Shown: one piece after another, positions 1-11,245 of the stretch
Position numbering within the stretch: the stretch's first letter is position 1
Layout of the letters: every line of letters starts with the position of its first letter
Origin: Nematopogon swammerdamellus
Lineage: Eukaryota > Arthropoda > Insecta > Lepidoptera > Adelidae
NCBI GenBank assembly: GCA_946902875.1
Contig: OX336340.1
Span: 9,901,566 to 9,965,565 of the forward strand
DNA length: 64,000 nucleotides
Direction of reading: 5' to 3'
The notes under the pieces: generated by a model
Database searches by the model: none
Told to the model about the DNA's origin: nothing
What the model saw: only the letters and a program-made list of their open reading frames with translations
Made by a program: the position numbers and the translations under genes

Positions 1-455
1 GCATTCAGAAAGTTTTTGTGCCAGGCTTACCTATTTGCTTGTACCATAATATTGTGTATTGCATTATGTTTAAAGAACCTCCTTACTGCATTATAATATA
101 TCTGGGGATACTCACCTTCCATTTTTATTTATGTATTTGTTGCATTAGCCCTCCTGCACTTACTTTTGCTGCGTAAGGAGAAGCGTTACAAAACTTTGTT
201 TGGCTATTTTATTATTATGCTAAAGCATTAACCATATAAATAATATGATTTATTGATATTCTTACTGAGACTTTAGTTTGAAATTGGCAAGAATGTTTTT
301 TTTTTTTCATATAATCATCCAACGTTTAAATGTAAGAGACGCTCAACCTTACACGCTCCGATCTCCACTGTGCTCCGTGCATGTTGTTTACCTGCATTTT
401 AATGCAATTTCCTTTTGTTGGTTTTGTTTTCTTTTTTATTTTCTTTTGTCAATAG
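1..455. other. Spermine synthase intron, partial
   Basis: AT-rich sequence ending in a pyrimidine tract and AG acceptor just before the first recognisable spermine synthase exon. I see no coding exon here; the missing N-terminal exons of that gene should lie to the left of the window. Confidence 0.6.
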
Positions 456-3400
456 TCTGCGAGAGCGTTGGAGATGTCCATCAAAAAGTACCTGTCTACC
501 ACAAAGTCACAGGCGTACGCTCCAATAAAGAGATGCTTGTTTGGAAGGTACTTCCCCAGTGCCGGTAAGTGCATCCTCAACACTATTATTTATTGAACTG
601 AAAAGTACCTGCATACATACCACACGCTCTATCCATACAATCGGGGTAAGCAGAGTAATCGGTGTTGTTCTGCAAGAACTCCACTGTATATTTCAGCACA
701 ACATCAACCACCATGTATAGCAAAGTATAAGGACAAGATAACTATCAAGCAGCAAGTAAGCACGAAAACCCACCTGCTACATACTCGGTGTAAGGATTGT
801 GCCAAGGTGAGAGGTGGCTATCCTGTCGCCCTTTAGCACGGCAACTCGTCCTTATCCCTTAGTCGCTCTTTATGACATGCACGGGGAGAGAAGCAGTGGC
901 GTTATTCTTTTTAAGTACCAGCCCCACGCGGTATCTGTATACTGCGTACGAAAAGTATGTGCATCTTACTTTGAATACAAGCAGATTCAGATTTATTTCG
1001 TAAAATATCTACACAATGTGAGCATTTATAGTTCAAATTAAAATTATGGAAACCATTATTTCAGATACAATCCCGTTGTAGAGCGTCATCTCAGTCGCAC
1101 GAACTCGCCTGACTCCATGCGACAGGGACCACGCTCTACAACTGGATTGTCTCTTACTAAAGCTTGATGTTCATTATTTACTGCCTGGTACTGTACTTAA
1201 TTATGTGGTCTACCTACCTATACCTATATAAGTACATTAATATCAAGTAAGAGTAACATGATGACAGTCAGTCAGACAACGCTTATGCGTCCATCCACTG
1301 CTGGACATACGTATACACCTATCCAATGTTTCTTTAGTCCTCCCGACTATCAGCTATATGGAACCACTGATTGCCTCCAACGACGTACACAATTCAAATG
1401 TTGTCTTCCCACACTCAATTTTACTCACGTTTTGTTTGATAAAAGCTACAATGAAAGTAAACATTCAAAATTAGACTAACATTATAATTTTCAAAGAATT
1501 TCCATTTTTGTATGAATAATCTTCCATCATATTTTCCTGATACCTTGAAAGCGAATTATATTTGTGGCCTTCTATAATTGTCTCATATGCGTAAAACATA
1601 TACTAGCTGGCAGGTTTCCAAATGTTGCCTAAGAACATTTGCCAGGGCTCTATGGAGAAGACTATCTGAAGAGATATGAACCAATGAGATGGTGAACCAA
1701 AATAACTATCTAAAGATGAAGGAAGATTTTTCTTGGCCATAAGTTGTTTATGTATTTAATATACATTTTTCAGATACATTTAATGACAGATAAACCTTTT
1801 TTTTTATGGAAACTGACACGGTTGGCTACATCACCTAGAACATCCGTAATGTCAGCCCATAACAGCGGGTGAACTTGGAGCCACGTCAGTGCTTCCCTTC
1901 GGTCGTGCCGGCTACACTGAACTGGACGGAAAACACAAACTATTTACATAGCCGGTTCGACCGACCTTTCATTTAGTGCGGTGGTACCAACCCGAGCAGG
2001 TTAAACCCTAAACCTACAAGAAATTTGAAATAAAATTTTCTTAAAAATTTCATCTAATGTTAAATTTAAATATTTTAATTGTTAATATACTGAACTGAGA
2101 CTGGGTGCAGTAATAAAATGGACTAAACTTTCAGACGAGCGCCTTCTGGAGTACGATATCGATGGAGTTGTGTTCGATGAGCAGTCCGCCTTCCAGAGAG
2201 TTCAGGTGGTGCACTCCAAGTCTCTCGGTAACATGCTGGTGCTCGACGACTTGCAGAGTAAGTCAACATCACACAATACACATGCCCCTCCATCATTCCA
2301 ATTCCACAATTCAACTGTACATACCTTTCCTGACCTGAAGTGCCAAATTTGGTATCAGCATATGAATGAAGAAAAAATTTCATAGCGATAATGTATCACA
2401 ATTAATAGGGTTTTAGTAAGGAATTATTTCATTTTCAGACATTTCGGAGGCTGACTTGATTTACACTGAAACTTTGATGCAAAGAGGATCTGAGAAATAC
2501 GAGGGGAAAGAAATTGTAATTTTGGGTATGACACATTTCATTTTTATATAATTTCTCAATTCTGTATGTGGGTGATTCTACGTTAAGACTTCCTAGCGAC
2601 GGCCACAACAAAAAACCCAACATTTTTCGAAAAGTTTACACCAGGAACATAATATTTCTTTAAAATACAGCGTCTACTTTTATGGCGGTTAATTTCATCA
2701 TTTCAATTTGCTTAGTTTGACTACAATCGCAAATTAACCTCGAAAAATATCTCTCCCCTGGCCTGTCCCTCAACAGTATTTTCAGTAAATGAGTAACTTT
2801 TAAGTACTTCTCAAATGATAAAATAGGTTAATATTATTAATTTTATAAACTAGAATAACTGATTAATGTTGTATATTAGTAAAACTACAAAAACATTACC
2901 TTTTTCATTAAAAAAATTCAAGACTAAACTTGTCCCCTGCATTTTGTGTCTCCTCCCCTGACATTTTAAATACCTTCAACATTGGGTAAAATAATTTCAT
3001 AGTTGCGAACCCAAAGCTGTCAACACTCAGTGTTTCACGTGAAGTTAGCAGCAAACATCACGAAAGCCATCCGCACGTTTTCATTGGCGGCCATTCTGGC
3101 CATGCCTGTCGTGTTGTGAGGATGTGAACAGTGAACACGGTCTCTCCACTGGAGAGCATTAAATTGTAATTATTTATGTAAATAGATGATTTTATACGTT
3201 AATTAATTGTAATGTATGCACAGATTATCATGTTTGTTTGTGATTTCTGAGTGATAAATACTTTAAAAGTAATTTACGTTTTATCGCAAAAATTTCTCTC
3301 CCCTGCCATATTTCCCCTGCCTCGAAAGACGCCAGGGTAGAGACAAAGCGTCCAGGGGAGATATTATATATGAGCTCAGTAATATGTAGTAGGTATCAAC

Positions 3401-6400
3401 ATGTACTAGAACCGTTATGAGACAGTGTATTCATTTTTAAACTTCTGTGTTAGTTATTATTGTTATTATATTCGCCTTTGGTAGGTAGGCAAAGGTCATG
3501 GACCATACAGTCTGTTTCTGGCTGTAGATACGAGGGTAGATCCTCAAATTCGTGGCCTAACATAGAAAGAGCCATGACATTTTTTTAAATGTACCCTCAT
3601 TTGTTAATACAATTCTTCAGTATTAAATGTGCGAAGTTTGGTTTCGATACTGCAAGCCATATTTTTTTCGTGATTATTTGTTTAACGCTATCTGACAAGA
3701 TTTTCATTAATGGAGAAAATTTACACCGAGCAGTGATAAAGTACCTACCTCCATAAAAAAGGCTTGTCACCGAAAGATATCCATCAAGATATGGTGAACA
3801 CATATTGGGGGAGTCTGCTCCATCATATTCCAGTGTAAAAAAGTGGGTAGCTGAGTTTAAGCAGGGTCAGGAGAGCATTCAAGATGACCTTAGGAGCGGA
3901 AGGCCTTCGACGTCTACCACGAAGGAAAGCATCAATAAAATATGTGATCTGATACTGAGTGACCGAAGATTGACCATCAATAAGATAGCTGAGATCACAG
4001 GGATTTGTTTTGGCCGGGTACCAAACATTATATCAGAAGAATTGGGGTTCCATAAGGTTTCTGCTCGTTGGGTCCCAAGATTGCTTTCAGTTGAACAAAA
4101 ACGAGTTCGCTTCACAATTTCCCACGATTGTTTGGAACTTTTTGAGGCAGATCCCGAGGATTTTTTGTGCCGTTTTTTGGATGAAAGCTGGGTTCACCAC
4201 CATACTCCTGAATCAAAACAACAATCGAAGCAGTGGAAAAGATCTGGCTCACCCACTCCGAAGAAGGCTAAGGTCGTTTTGTCGACCAACAAAAACATGG
4301 TTTCAGTTTTCTGGGATGCGACGGGGATTATTTTCGTGGATTATTTACCAAAAGGCCAAATTATTAATTGAAAATATTATTGCAACCTTTTGCGAAGACT
4401 TCGGGAAGAAATCAAAGAAAAAAGGCCGGGGTTGCTGCGGAAGAAAGTGTTGTTTCATCAAGATAATGCCCGGGTTCACACTTCGGCTGAATCAATGTCT
4501 GAAATTCATAATTGTGGCTATGAATTATTGCCCCACGCACCTTATTCGCCGGATTTAGCCCCCTCGGATTATCACCTTTTTCCAAATTAAAAAAACACTA
4601 GGTGGCTCGGAAATTTATTTTTAAGGCAATATTCTGCCAATTGTTTTTAAAAGCCAATAAGTTATTAAAATGCTTTGTTAAAATTTTGTTTTTGTGGCAA
4701 GAAGGAATTTACGTTTAAGGCGCTACTTATTTTATTAATATGGAAAAACTGTTTGGAAAGTGAGTCTGATTAATGATTAATACAAACAACTTTAATTTAA
4801 AGTTGATTCCTATAAAATTTATCAGTGCTTCATTTACAAATCTACACACAAAGTCCCTCCCCTGTTCATATTGTACCCTACCCTGTCACCATGTCCCTCC
4901 CCTGTATAAAATATCTCCCCTGGTGTCTTCTAAAACGAGAAAAAATCAAAAAAATGACTGGCCATCTTACAGAAATGCAAAAAGTAGCTGTTTAAATAAA
5001 AATATACTATTATAACGTAGAATTTAAAAAAAAATTGTCGTGCCGCCATCCCATACAACCAAGGAAGTCTTAACGTAGAATCACCCATGTATATAAGGTC
5101 TTTCAAAATTAGTTCAGAGTACGCTAAGGGGGGGTTCTGTATCACATAGGGAGTAAAACCTATATACAATTTTTTGGACTTTGGGCTTTTTTTTATGTAA
5201 AAGATTTTTTTATGTATTTAAATAAAAAAATATGTGGTTGATTTTTATAGCCTAATCGATTCAGTTTCATAACAGTAACAAAAAAGTCTTCATCACCATT
5301 ATGGTCTAACACGTGTAAGTTGGTAAAAAAAATCAAATTCTTTCTATTCCATACTAATAAAACTAAAATTGTGGTTTTTCACAATTTCTGAAAGAAAGAC
5401 ATCTATGTGTTGGAAGACTTTTTTGTTCCTGGCATGAAACGGAAACGATTCCTAAAAATTTTTTTTTACAGTTTACATAAAAAAAAATTTTTTATTTTTT
5501 TATTTTTTTATTTTTTCTTCAAGAGTGATCTATTTCCGATACAGAACCCCCCCTTAGCGTACTCTGAACTAATTTTGAAAGACCTTATATATATGTAGAA
5601 TGCTTGGTGACAAACCATACTGAATACATGTCGTGTGTCAATGAAATATTGTTAACATTGTGTATTCTTTATGGTGCAATAATGAGGGTGACAAAGTTAG
5701 CACTTCGACTTCAACGAACACATCCGGGCCCATTGCAAGTAGGAGAAGGTTTCAATCGAGCACGAGACTAGCAGTGATTGAACAAACATCGGCCCAGCTT
5801 GGTACCACTGCACTGAATGAAGGTCGATCGAAACTAATTTGTGTTTCCATCCAGTTCAGTGTAGCCAGCCCGACTGAAGGGAAGACACTGCTGACGTAGG
5901 ACCTAGATCACCAAAGTGTGATCGGCAGTCATCATGGGTGTACTATAGCCAACTATTTCATAAAAAAACCTTTACCGATGTGCAGACTTAAGTTGGCGAG
6001 TGTAACATGCAGGTGGAGGAGACGGTGCGCTGCTGTACGAGCTACTGAAGGAGAAGCCCAAGTTCGTGTGGATGCTGGAGATAGACGAGGTCGTGATGAA
6101 GGCGTGCGGCAAGCATCTCCGCTCCATCTGCGGCACCGTCCTCGATCGCAAGAAGACTGACAACTATGAGGTAGTTTTGAAATTTTACTTTTACGTTACT
6201 ATTCACAATGGACGCATTCATGGCTACATACAACTGCCATGAATCCTATTTCAACATCTTACTGTCGGAATAAGATGCCATGCAAGGATGTACCTCCCTT
6301 ATGTTGTTTCTAGGTAAACAAAATGTTTTTTTATATACTAAGCAAAACATGAGGCAACATTCCTCCCATATATAAGGTATTTCGATAGTAGGTAACGATA

Positions 6401-7652
6401 CACTAAGGGGTGTATGTGTATCAGATACTGATCACGCTCCCCATACCATTTTTTTTACGATATAAAAAACTTACTTATTAAGGTGAAATGCGTATTTCAC
6501 CTTACCACTTCACATATTAAATTTGAGGAGTAAGTTTTATATATCGTAAAAAAAAATTGGTATGGGAACGTGATCAGTCTATGATACACATACACCCCTT
6601 AGCGTATCGTTACCTACTAATGAAAGACCTTATATATAAAGATCTGGGTGGGAGGACTGACGGGGTCAGGCCGGCGTCAGGTCTGAGATGCCCTTTTTGC
6701 TACTGATTGTGGATAAAATGTTTAGATCATCGTGGAGGACTGCATGAACACAGTGAACAAGTTCATAGCGGAGGAGAGGAAGGTGGACTACATATTCGGG
6801 GACCTCACAGACATACCCATCTCCGAGTCTCCGTGCGGGGAGCTCTGGGAGTTCATGATCAACATCCTCAACTCCTCCTTCAAGATACTCAAGCCTGATG
6901 GCAAGTTTATGACGCATGTAAGAGATTGTGTTTTTGTTTTCCATCTGCGATTCGTTTTTAATTAAGATTCACATTCTTGTGTTTTTATTCAAAGTTAGCT
7001 CAAATGTTGTGAGAAATGTTTTAATGGAAGTGCATTTTCATCAATATGAATATGTTTCATAGTTAGTCTGACAACTTGCGCCGCTCGCTGAATGTAAGCC
7101 TAGCCAGTTCACATAAGTATGATTCATGGCAGTGACAATATGACTATGCTGCTTTCCTTACCTGCCCGGCGCCCGGCAGTAGGATGAAGGCTGCTTGAAT
7201 TTGAAGCATGATTGAAGTTGCTACGAAATAAAATAATGTGTCAGATCACATTTAAAAGTCTTATTAGTAATTTGCTTTGCATACTAAAATGTATTGGGAG
7301 GGTAAAGTACAGTCTAGGGTCCTTCAAACGTAATATGAAGGTGCACTTAGCCGGCCGACATGGTATTCGCAGCCCCCGTAAATATCCGAACGCCCGTGGG
7401 CGCCGTCGGAGTACACCTCTGCGTTAGTCTGGCGCTTCTCATAAAAAATAAGAATGTTTCAAGTGCATACAAGGAATGTTGCAGGGCAACGGCGCCACAT
7501 GCCCGGAGTCGCTGCAGATGTACGAGCGGGAGTTGGGCAAGCTGGAGCCGCCGGTGCAGTTCACTAAGACCAAAGCCTTTGTGCCCTCCTTCCTCGAGGA
7601 CTGGATCTTCTACCAGATATCCAGCAAGCCCGAAGAGAACGGAACTGCTTAA
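456..7652 (+). CDS. Sms: Spermine synthase (3' six exons, N-terminus outside window)
   Basis: Aminopropyltransferase that makes spermine from spermidine and decarboxylated S-adenosylmethionine in the cytosol. Exons read 456-564, 2135-2257, 2439-2525, 6013-6170, 6726-6917 and 7485-7652; all junctions are GT/AG and the phases join into one frame of 278 residues. Visible family marks: APIKR and RYFPSADERLLEYDID near the start of the catalytic domain, VVHSKSLGNMLVLD, the Rossmann nucleotide loop LGGGDGALLYE split across the exon 3/4 junction, the acidic EIDEVV turn, VEDC, and GDLTDIPIS whose Asp matches the catalytic Asp of the family; the end is SYLE/FLEDWIFYQ-like. Human SMS is about 366 aa, so roughly the first 90 residues (the AdoMetDC-like N-terminal domain) are missing to the left. 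The introns are filled by MITEs and SINEs. The closely related spermidine synthase is less likely because the pattern around PIKR, RYFPSADERLLEYDID and DLTDIPIS is the spermine synthase one. Confidence 0.93.
621..934 (-). repeat. SINE-like repeat, family A (copy 1)
   Basis: About 310 bp matching copies at 33830-34076 and 50245-50588. On the minus strand it begins with the shared head (ACCGYGTGGGGCYGGTAC, then CCCCACTGC..CTCTCCCCGTGCATG and CGACTAAGGGATAAGG). The 75-codon plus-strand reading frame over it is repeat sequence, not a gene. Sits in a spermine synthase intron. Confidence 0.8.
1798..2010 (-). repeat. SINE family B, 3' part
   Basis: Begins on the plus strand with a T run and GAAACTGACACGGTTGGC, i.e. 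the poly(A) end of a minus-strand SINE, and continues through GTGCGGTGGTACCAACCC. Truncated before the tRNA/5S head. Spermine synthase intron, about 120 bp before an exon. Confidence 0.85.
2570..5086. mobile_element. 2.5 kb terminal-inverted-repeat element with ATGT target duplication
   Basis: Left end GGGTGATTCTACGTTAAG is repeated inverted at the right end (CTTAACGTAGAATCACCC), with about 25 bp of matching ends. ATGT flanks both sides (2566-2569 and 5087-5090), which fits a 4-bp target-site duplication. The interior carries about ten copies of a CTCCCCTG-type octamer in both subterminal parts (near 2752, 2951, 3298, 3350 inverted, 4858, 4897, 4914) and a nested mariner. No transposase of its own is visible, so it looks non-autonomous. 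It fills much of spermine synthase intron 3. Superfamily uncertain; Sola and Chapaev are groups known for 4-bp duplications. Confidence 0.75.
3529..4600 (+). pseudogene. Mariner transposase remnant
   Basis: Cut-and-paste DNA transposase, now dead. A left end resembling mariner TIRs (TACGAGGGTAGATCC) starts near 3529. The N-terminal helix-turn-helix part is read out of frame (GLSPKDIHQDMVNTYWG, around 3755-3810), then 3805-4371 encodes SVKKWVAEFKQG, DLRSGRPSTST and the first catalytic Asp in FLDESWVHHHTPES; a frameshift near 4372 is followed by FHQDNARVHTS (second Asp) and YSPDLAPSDYHLFPN (third Asp of the DD34D triad), then a stop. At least two frameshifts plus a missing recognisable right TIR make it inactive. 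It is nested in the larger TIR element. Confidence 0.88.
5091..5590. mobile_element. Snap-back MITE, TATATAAGGT-end family (copy 1)
   Basis: About 50 bp at the left (ATAAGGTCTTTCAAAATTAG, then the CAGAGTACGCTAAGGGGGGG stretch) is repeated inverted almost perfectly at the right, giving a ~500-bp foldback with TA/TATA flanks. The interior is T-rich and non-coding. It abuts the right target duplication of the 2.5 kb element, inside spermine synthase intron 3. Confidence 0.85.
5795..5955 (+). repeat. SINE family B fragment, plus orientation
   Basis: Reads as the complement of the B-family body (TTGGTACCACTGCACTGAATGA, then CCAGTTCAGTGTAGCC and GAAGGGAAGACACTG). Diverged and truncated. Ends about 60 bp before spermine synthase exon 6013-6170. 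Confidence 0.65.
6371..6634. mobile_element. Snap-back MITE, TATATAAGGT-end family (copy 2)
   Basis: Near-perfect foldback of about 264 bp: TATAAGGTATTTCGATAGTA at the left, its diverged complement ending in GACCTTATATATA at the right, with arms including CACTAAGGGGTGTATGTGTAT and a centre AAGGTGAAATGCGTATTTCACCTT. Lies in spermine synthase intron 4, about 90 bp before the next exon. Confidence 0.85.
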
Positions 7653-8033
7653 CACCTGACGTTCGTCCAACACCGTTCCACATATTACCTTTCCCTCGAA
7701 TCTAAAAGAATTCAAACAATACTAAGTCATTTAACCCACTGTAGTATAACTAAGTATTCCCAGCTAGTATTCCAGTTAAGATTTCGAATATGTGATATGT
7801 ATGTGCTAAAGCACAATGCCATTATTGTCTATCCTAGGCCCGTAGGTTGTATTTGTTTGGTTGATTTGAAGTCTGGCCATAGCTTTTGGCTGGTCTTAAT
7901 ATTGTTCCTAATTGTAGTCACTACGCTTCTAGAATTAAGTGCAATGCCATTATGGTTATCATTGTACGTTAGTGAATTATCGCTAATACAATTTCGATTC
8001 CAACAAGTGTCTTTTATTCCATTATTTAACACT

Positions 8034-8039
8034 AATAAA
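8034..8039 (+). promoter_or_regulatory. Likely poly(A) signal of spermine synthase
   Basis: AATAAA 382 bp after the stop codon in AT-rich non-coding sequence, before the first downstream repeat. No closer canonical signal was noticed. Its use is inferred. Confidence 0.5.
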
Positions 8040-8297
8040 GTATACTACAGGTAAATATAAACATAATAATATAATTTCTTAATATATTAGGTACAGTATG
8101 TTTTAAACATGAGGTTCGATGGACAAATCAATCCAGCTTATCAGTTTTATATTACAAATAAAACTCGAGATACAAAAATTATTACAATAGATATTCTATA
8201 TACACAAACACACTTTCAATCCCAGTTATTCACTTTCACAGAATACAAGTATGTGACCTGACCAACCCATTGAAATAATCACAACACTACTACAGAG

Positions 8298-8657
8298 CGT
8301 TCACAGTTATTTTACCTCTGACACATGTCATTGTATCTTCCTCTAGGTAGGTTGGCACCACTTGCTGTCACTAGTACTACGGTCCTAAAAAGAGTTACTT
8401 GCTTTTAATATTTTACCCGTGGTAGTGGAAATTATGTATAAGTACCTGTTGTACTTGTAGTGATAAGTCCACCTTTTCTTGTTTCTTGTCGTGTACTATT
8501 CTTCTTTCAATTTGTGTGCAATAAAGAGTTTCTATTCCATTCTATTCTAAAAATATATTCAAATATCTCGTACAGGGAAATAGTACGAACCAATTATGGC
8601 AGCACAGAGCTCAGGTTAGCCAACTTGATGGCTAGAGGTAAAATAACTGTGAACGGT
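8298..8657 (+). mobile_element. TIR repeat, GTTCACAGTTATTTTACCTC family (copy 1)
   Basis: Ends are inverted copies: GTTCACAGTTATTTTACCTC at the left and GAGGTAAAATAACTGTGAAC at the right. The interior includes AATAAAGAGTTTCTATTCC followed by ATTCT repeats. Other copies lie inverted at 36229-36482 and 49026-49692. No transposase. Confidence 0.8.
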
Positions 8658-8660
8658 CTA

Positions 8661-9010
8661 TATAAGGTGTTTCGTTATTCATGTCGTTTCTTTCAGGGGG
8701 TAACTGTTGTTCTACAGCTTTTGGAAATTGGAAAAAAAAAATTCACTTTCTCCATACATTTAAGGCAGACCTAACCTCCAAATGTATGGGGAAAGTGATT
8801 TTTTTTTCAATTTCCAAAAGCTATAGAACAAAAGTTACTCAGTTTAGGATACAGAACAACCCCCTGAAAGAAACGACATGAATAAGGAAGGAATGTATGG
8901 GGAAAGTGATTTTTTTTCCAATTTCCAAAAGCTATAGAACAAAAGTTACTCAGTTTAGGATATAGAACAACCCCCTGAAAGAAACGACATGAATAAGGAA
9001 ACACCTTATA
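8661..9010. mobile_element. Snap-back MITE, TATATAAGGT-end family (copy 3) with duplicated arm
   Basis: Left arm TATAAGGTGTTTCGTTATTC, then TTTCAGGGGGTAACTG and CTTTTGGAAATTGG, is repeated inverted at the right. The right arm is present twice in tandem (about 8780-8888 and 8893-9000), both ending in CGACATGAATAAGGAA. Abuts the preceding TIR repeat directly. Confidence 0.82.
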
Positions 9011-9672
9011 TATACCACTATCTAACCAGCTTCTCATACACATTTTGACATAACACAGCTTTAGTAATAAATTTCTTATGTTGATTGATTAGAGATTACG
9101 TCAAAAACAGAAGATAAATTTACTATTTAATACCCCTGACGCAGTATAAGAACTGAACTAAAGCTGAGTGTTCGTGTTGGTGCGTCCGTCTGTCCAATGG
9201 GCGAGACGCGCTAGCTGTCGCCTTCCCTCCGTAACCCGTCCAGTACTTTAATCAGTCGGACATACGACAGCACCAACACAGACAGCCAGCTGTCCTTATA
9301 CCACTTCAGTTCTACAAACATAAGCAATATGCATGATTCCTTGTTCACTTGCACTAAGAGTTTGAAGGATTCATGCCTAATACAACATACAAGAATAAGA
9401 CAGGCTTGCAGTTGACTTCATTCAACTGTGTTTAGTTCAGAACCAAAATTTGTTGGAGATTTGAGTAATTTCCACAAAATATACTGTCTGAACCAGTTCA
9501 ATGAAGTCTGTGAAGAATGAAGGTGGTGCCTCACTAAAATTCATTGGCCAGAGCCGCCACTGGTTCAATGAAGTCACCTTCTAACGCTCTGTAAAGGCAC
9601 AGACACTGAAATAGTATAAGTTGAATATGTTATATAGCAGTACCTAGCTAAACACTGACCTGCGCCTACAAG
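9011..9672. other. Intergenic DNA, no feature recognised
   Basis: Between spermine synthase and Chmp1. A weak inverted pair (TGTTGGTGC near 9175 and GCACCAACA near 9270) suggests an old foldback repeat; nothing coding is seen. Confidence 0.4.
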
Positions 9673-9745
9673 TTTTTTTTTATGTAATCCGGTATGGGTA
9701 GCTGAGTCAGAGGGACCAAAGGATTTGGTCGCTCTACAGGAACTG
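9673..9745 (-). repeat. SINE family C, poly(A)-end fragment
   Basis: T run followed by ATGTAATCCGGTATGGGTAG and GCTGAGTCAGAGGGACCAAA, the same as the start of the full copies at 37093 and 47884. Confidence 0.75.
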
Positions 9746-9959
9746 CTTTTACCGGGACTTTTAGTATGGGTACTAAATGAAAATGGTATTATACCAACAA
9801 ATAAGTACGACGGATGACTTTGTTTCTATGTAACCTTCTTAATCCCTAAAAACAGGTTCATAAAAGGATTAAGCTCTTTTGTGCGATTTATAGATAACTA
9901 CTGTGTGCAGGTGTTGCGGTCCGTATTTTCCGCGAACCTGGTTAACTATTGCAACTAGT

Positions 9960-10640
9960 TTTTAGGGTTCCGTAGTCAACAAGGAACCTTTAAAGTTTCG
10001 CCATGTCCGTCCGTCTGTCCGTCCGTCTGTCTGTCCGCGGCTTAGCTCAGAGACCCTTAGTACTAGAAAGTTGTAAGTTGGTATGGGTATTAATATTAAT
10101 AACGCCGACAAAGTGGTAAAATAAAAATTTTGAAATACATTTTTTTTAGGGTACTCCCCTACACGTAAAGTGGGGATGAATTTTTTTTTTCACGTCTACC
10201 CCATCGTGTCGGGTGTCGTTGGATAGGTCTCTGGAAAATATTGCGGGTTTGTGAAAAGCATTTTTCGATTTACGGATCCGTTTGCGAATTATTGTGCTTT
10301 TAAGTGCAAATTTTTTCTAGAGTCAAGTGTCCCCCCACCCCCCTGCCAGCTAAACGGTTGTTATTAGATATGTGAAAAAATTCACAGCAGTAGTACATAT
10401 ATCGAAATTAAAAGGAAAACTATCAGCTAAGTAGGCTGTACAGGTTGACGAGTAATAGTCGACCAACTTATAAAATGTACGGACGACAGCCATCATTTCA
10501 CTGTTGAAGAACTTTTTCAAATTTTCATTTATTTCCCCTACGAAATTATACAAATAATCAAATAATTTATTTTGATAGGGTTCCGCAACCACGGAACCCT
10601 ACACTGCGCGTGGCCTGACACGCACTTGGCCGCTTTTGTT
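9960..10640. repeat. Lepidopteran interspersed repeat with GTCCGTCCGTCTGTC core
   Basis: Starts TTTAGGGTTCCGTAGTC, contains the TCCGTCCGTCTGTCCGTC stretch, AGTGGTAAAATAAAAATTTT and TACACGTAAAGTGGGG, and ends GGAACCCTACACTGCGCGTG with a CTGACACGCACTTGGCCG terminal segment that can form a short hairpin. I know this layout as abundant in lepidopteran genomes; its class is unsettled to me and no transposase is encoded. Confidence 0.75.
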
Positions 10641-11089
10641 TTTACTAATGTAATGTGAATTTATTTTGAAAAATCCGCAAACCACCGGTGGATCTTGAAG
10701 TACCAGGGTAAAATGAGAAGATAGGAGTATCAGTAAACAACATAACATGTCATAAAATATTTTTCCCGCGCACACAACTCCTTAGTCCTTGTCGTTGCTG
10801 TAATCCTGGTACTTTTTCAACGCCATCTAACGATACAAATTGGTAACATTAATATTACATCAGCATAGATAGCTTACCTTGCTGCCATAATATACTACCT
10901 AAATCTACAACTGAGGTGCACTGCAACAATTTATAAAACAATAACTGCAACATACCTAACTTGTGACTTCACGTCATAAAATATTTATGTTTTGGAGTGT
11001 ACTTTTGCGCTTGAAAAGCGTAGTTCCTATAGAGCGATTAAAAGCGAGACTTTGTACACAATAGTTCCTCTCCTGCGTCAAAAAGCGTA

Positions 11090-11245
11090 ACCCCGAAAAA
11101 GTTCCGGTAAAAACAGTTCCTGTAGAGCGACCAAACCGACAAAAGCACATGTTCCGACCGGCCCTCTTACATCCAGTACGGTGATACCACAACCCAGTTG
11201 GCTACTATTTGAGCCTACCACCTAGTAAGGGGCAAGGTAAGTGGA
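11090..11245 (-). repeat. SINE family C, internal fragment
   Basis: Contains CATGTTCCGACCGGCC, CATCCAGTACGGTGATACCA and GAGCCTACCACCTAGTAAGG, matching the body of the full family C copies, with a deletion inside. Confidence 0.75.

Noticed and set aside
814..1041. 75-codon plus-strand frame starting MAILSPFSTAT
   Set aside because: The same frame recurs at 33958 and, inverted, at 37711-37995; it is the translation of SINE family A, not a gene.
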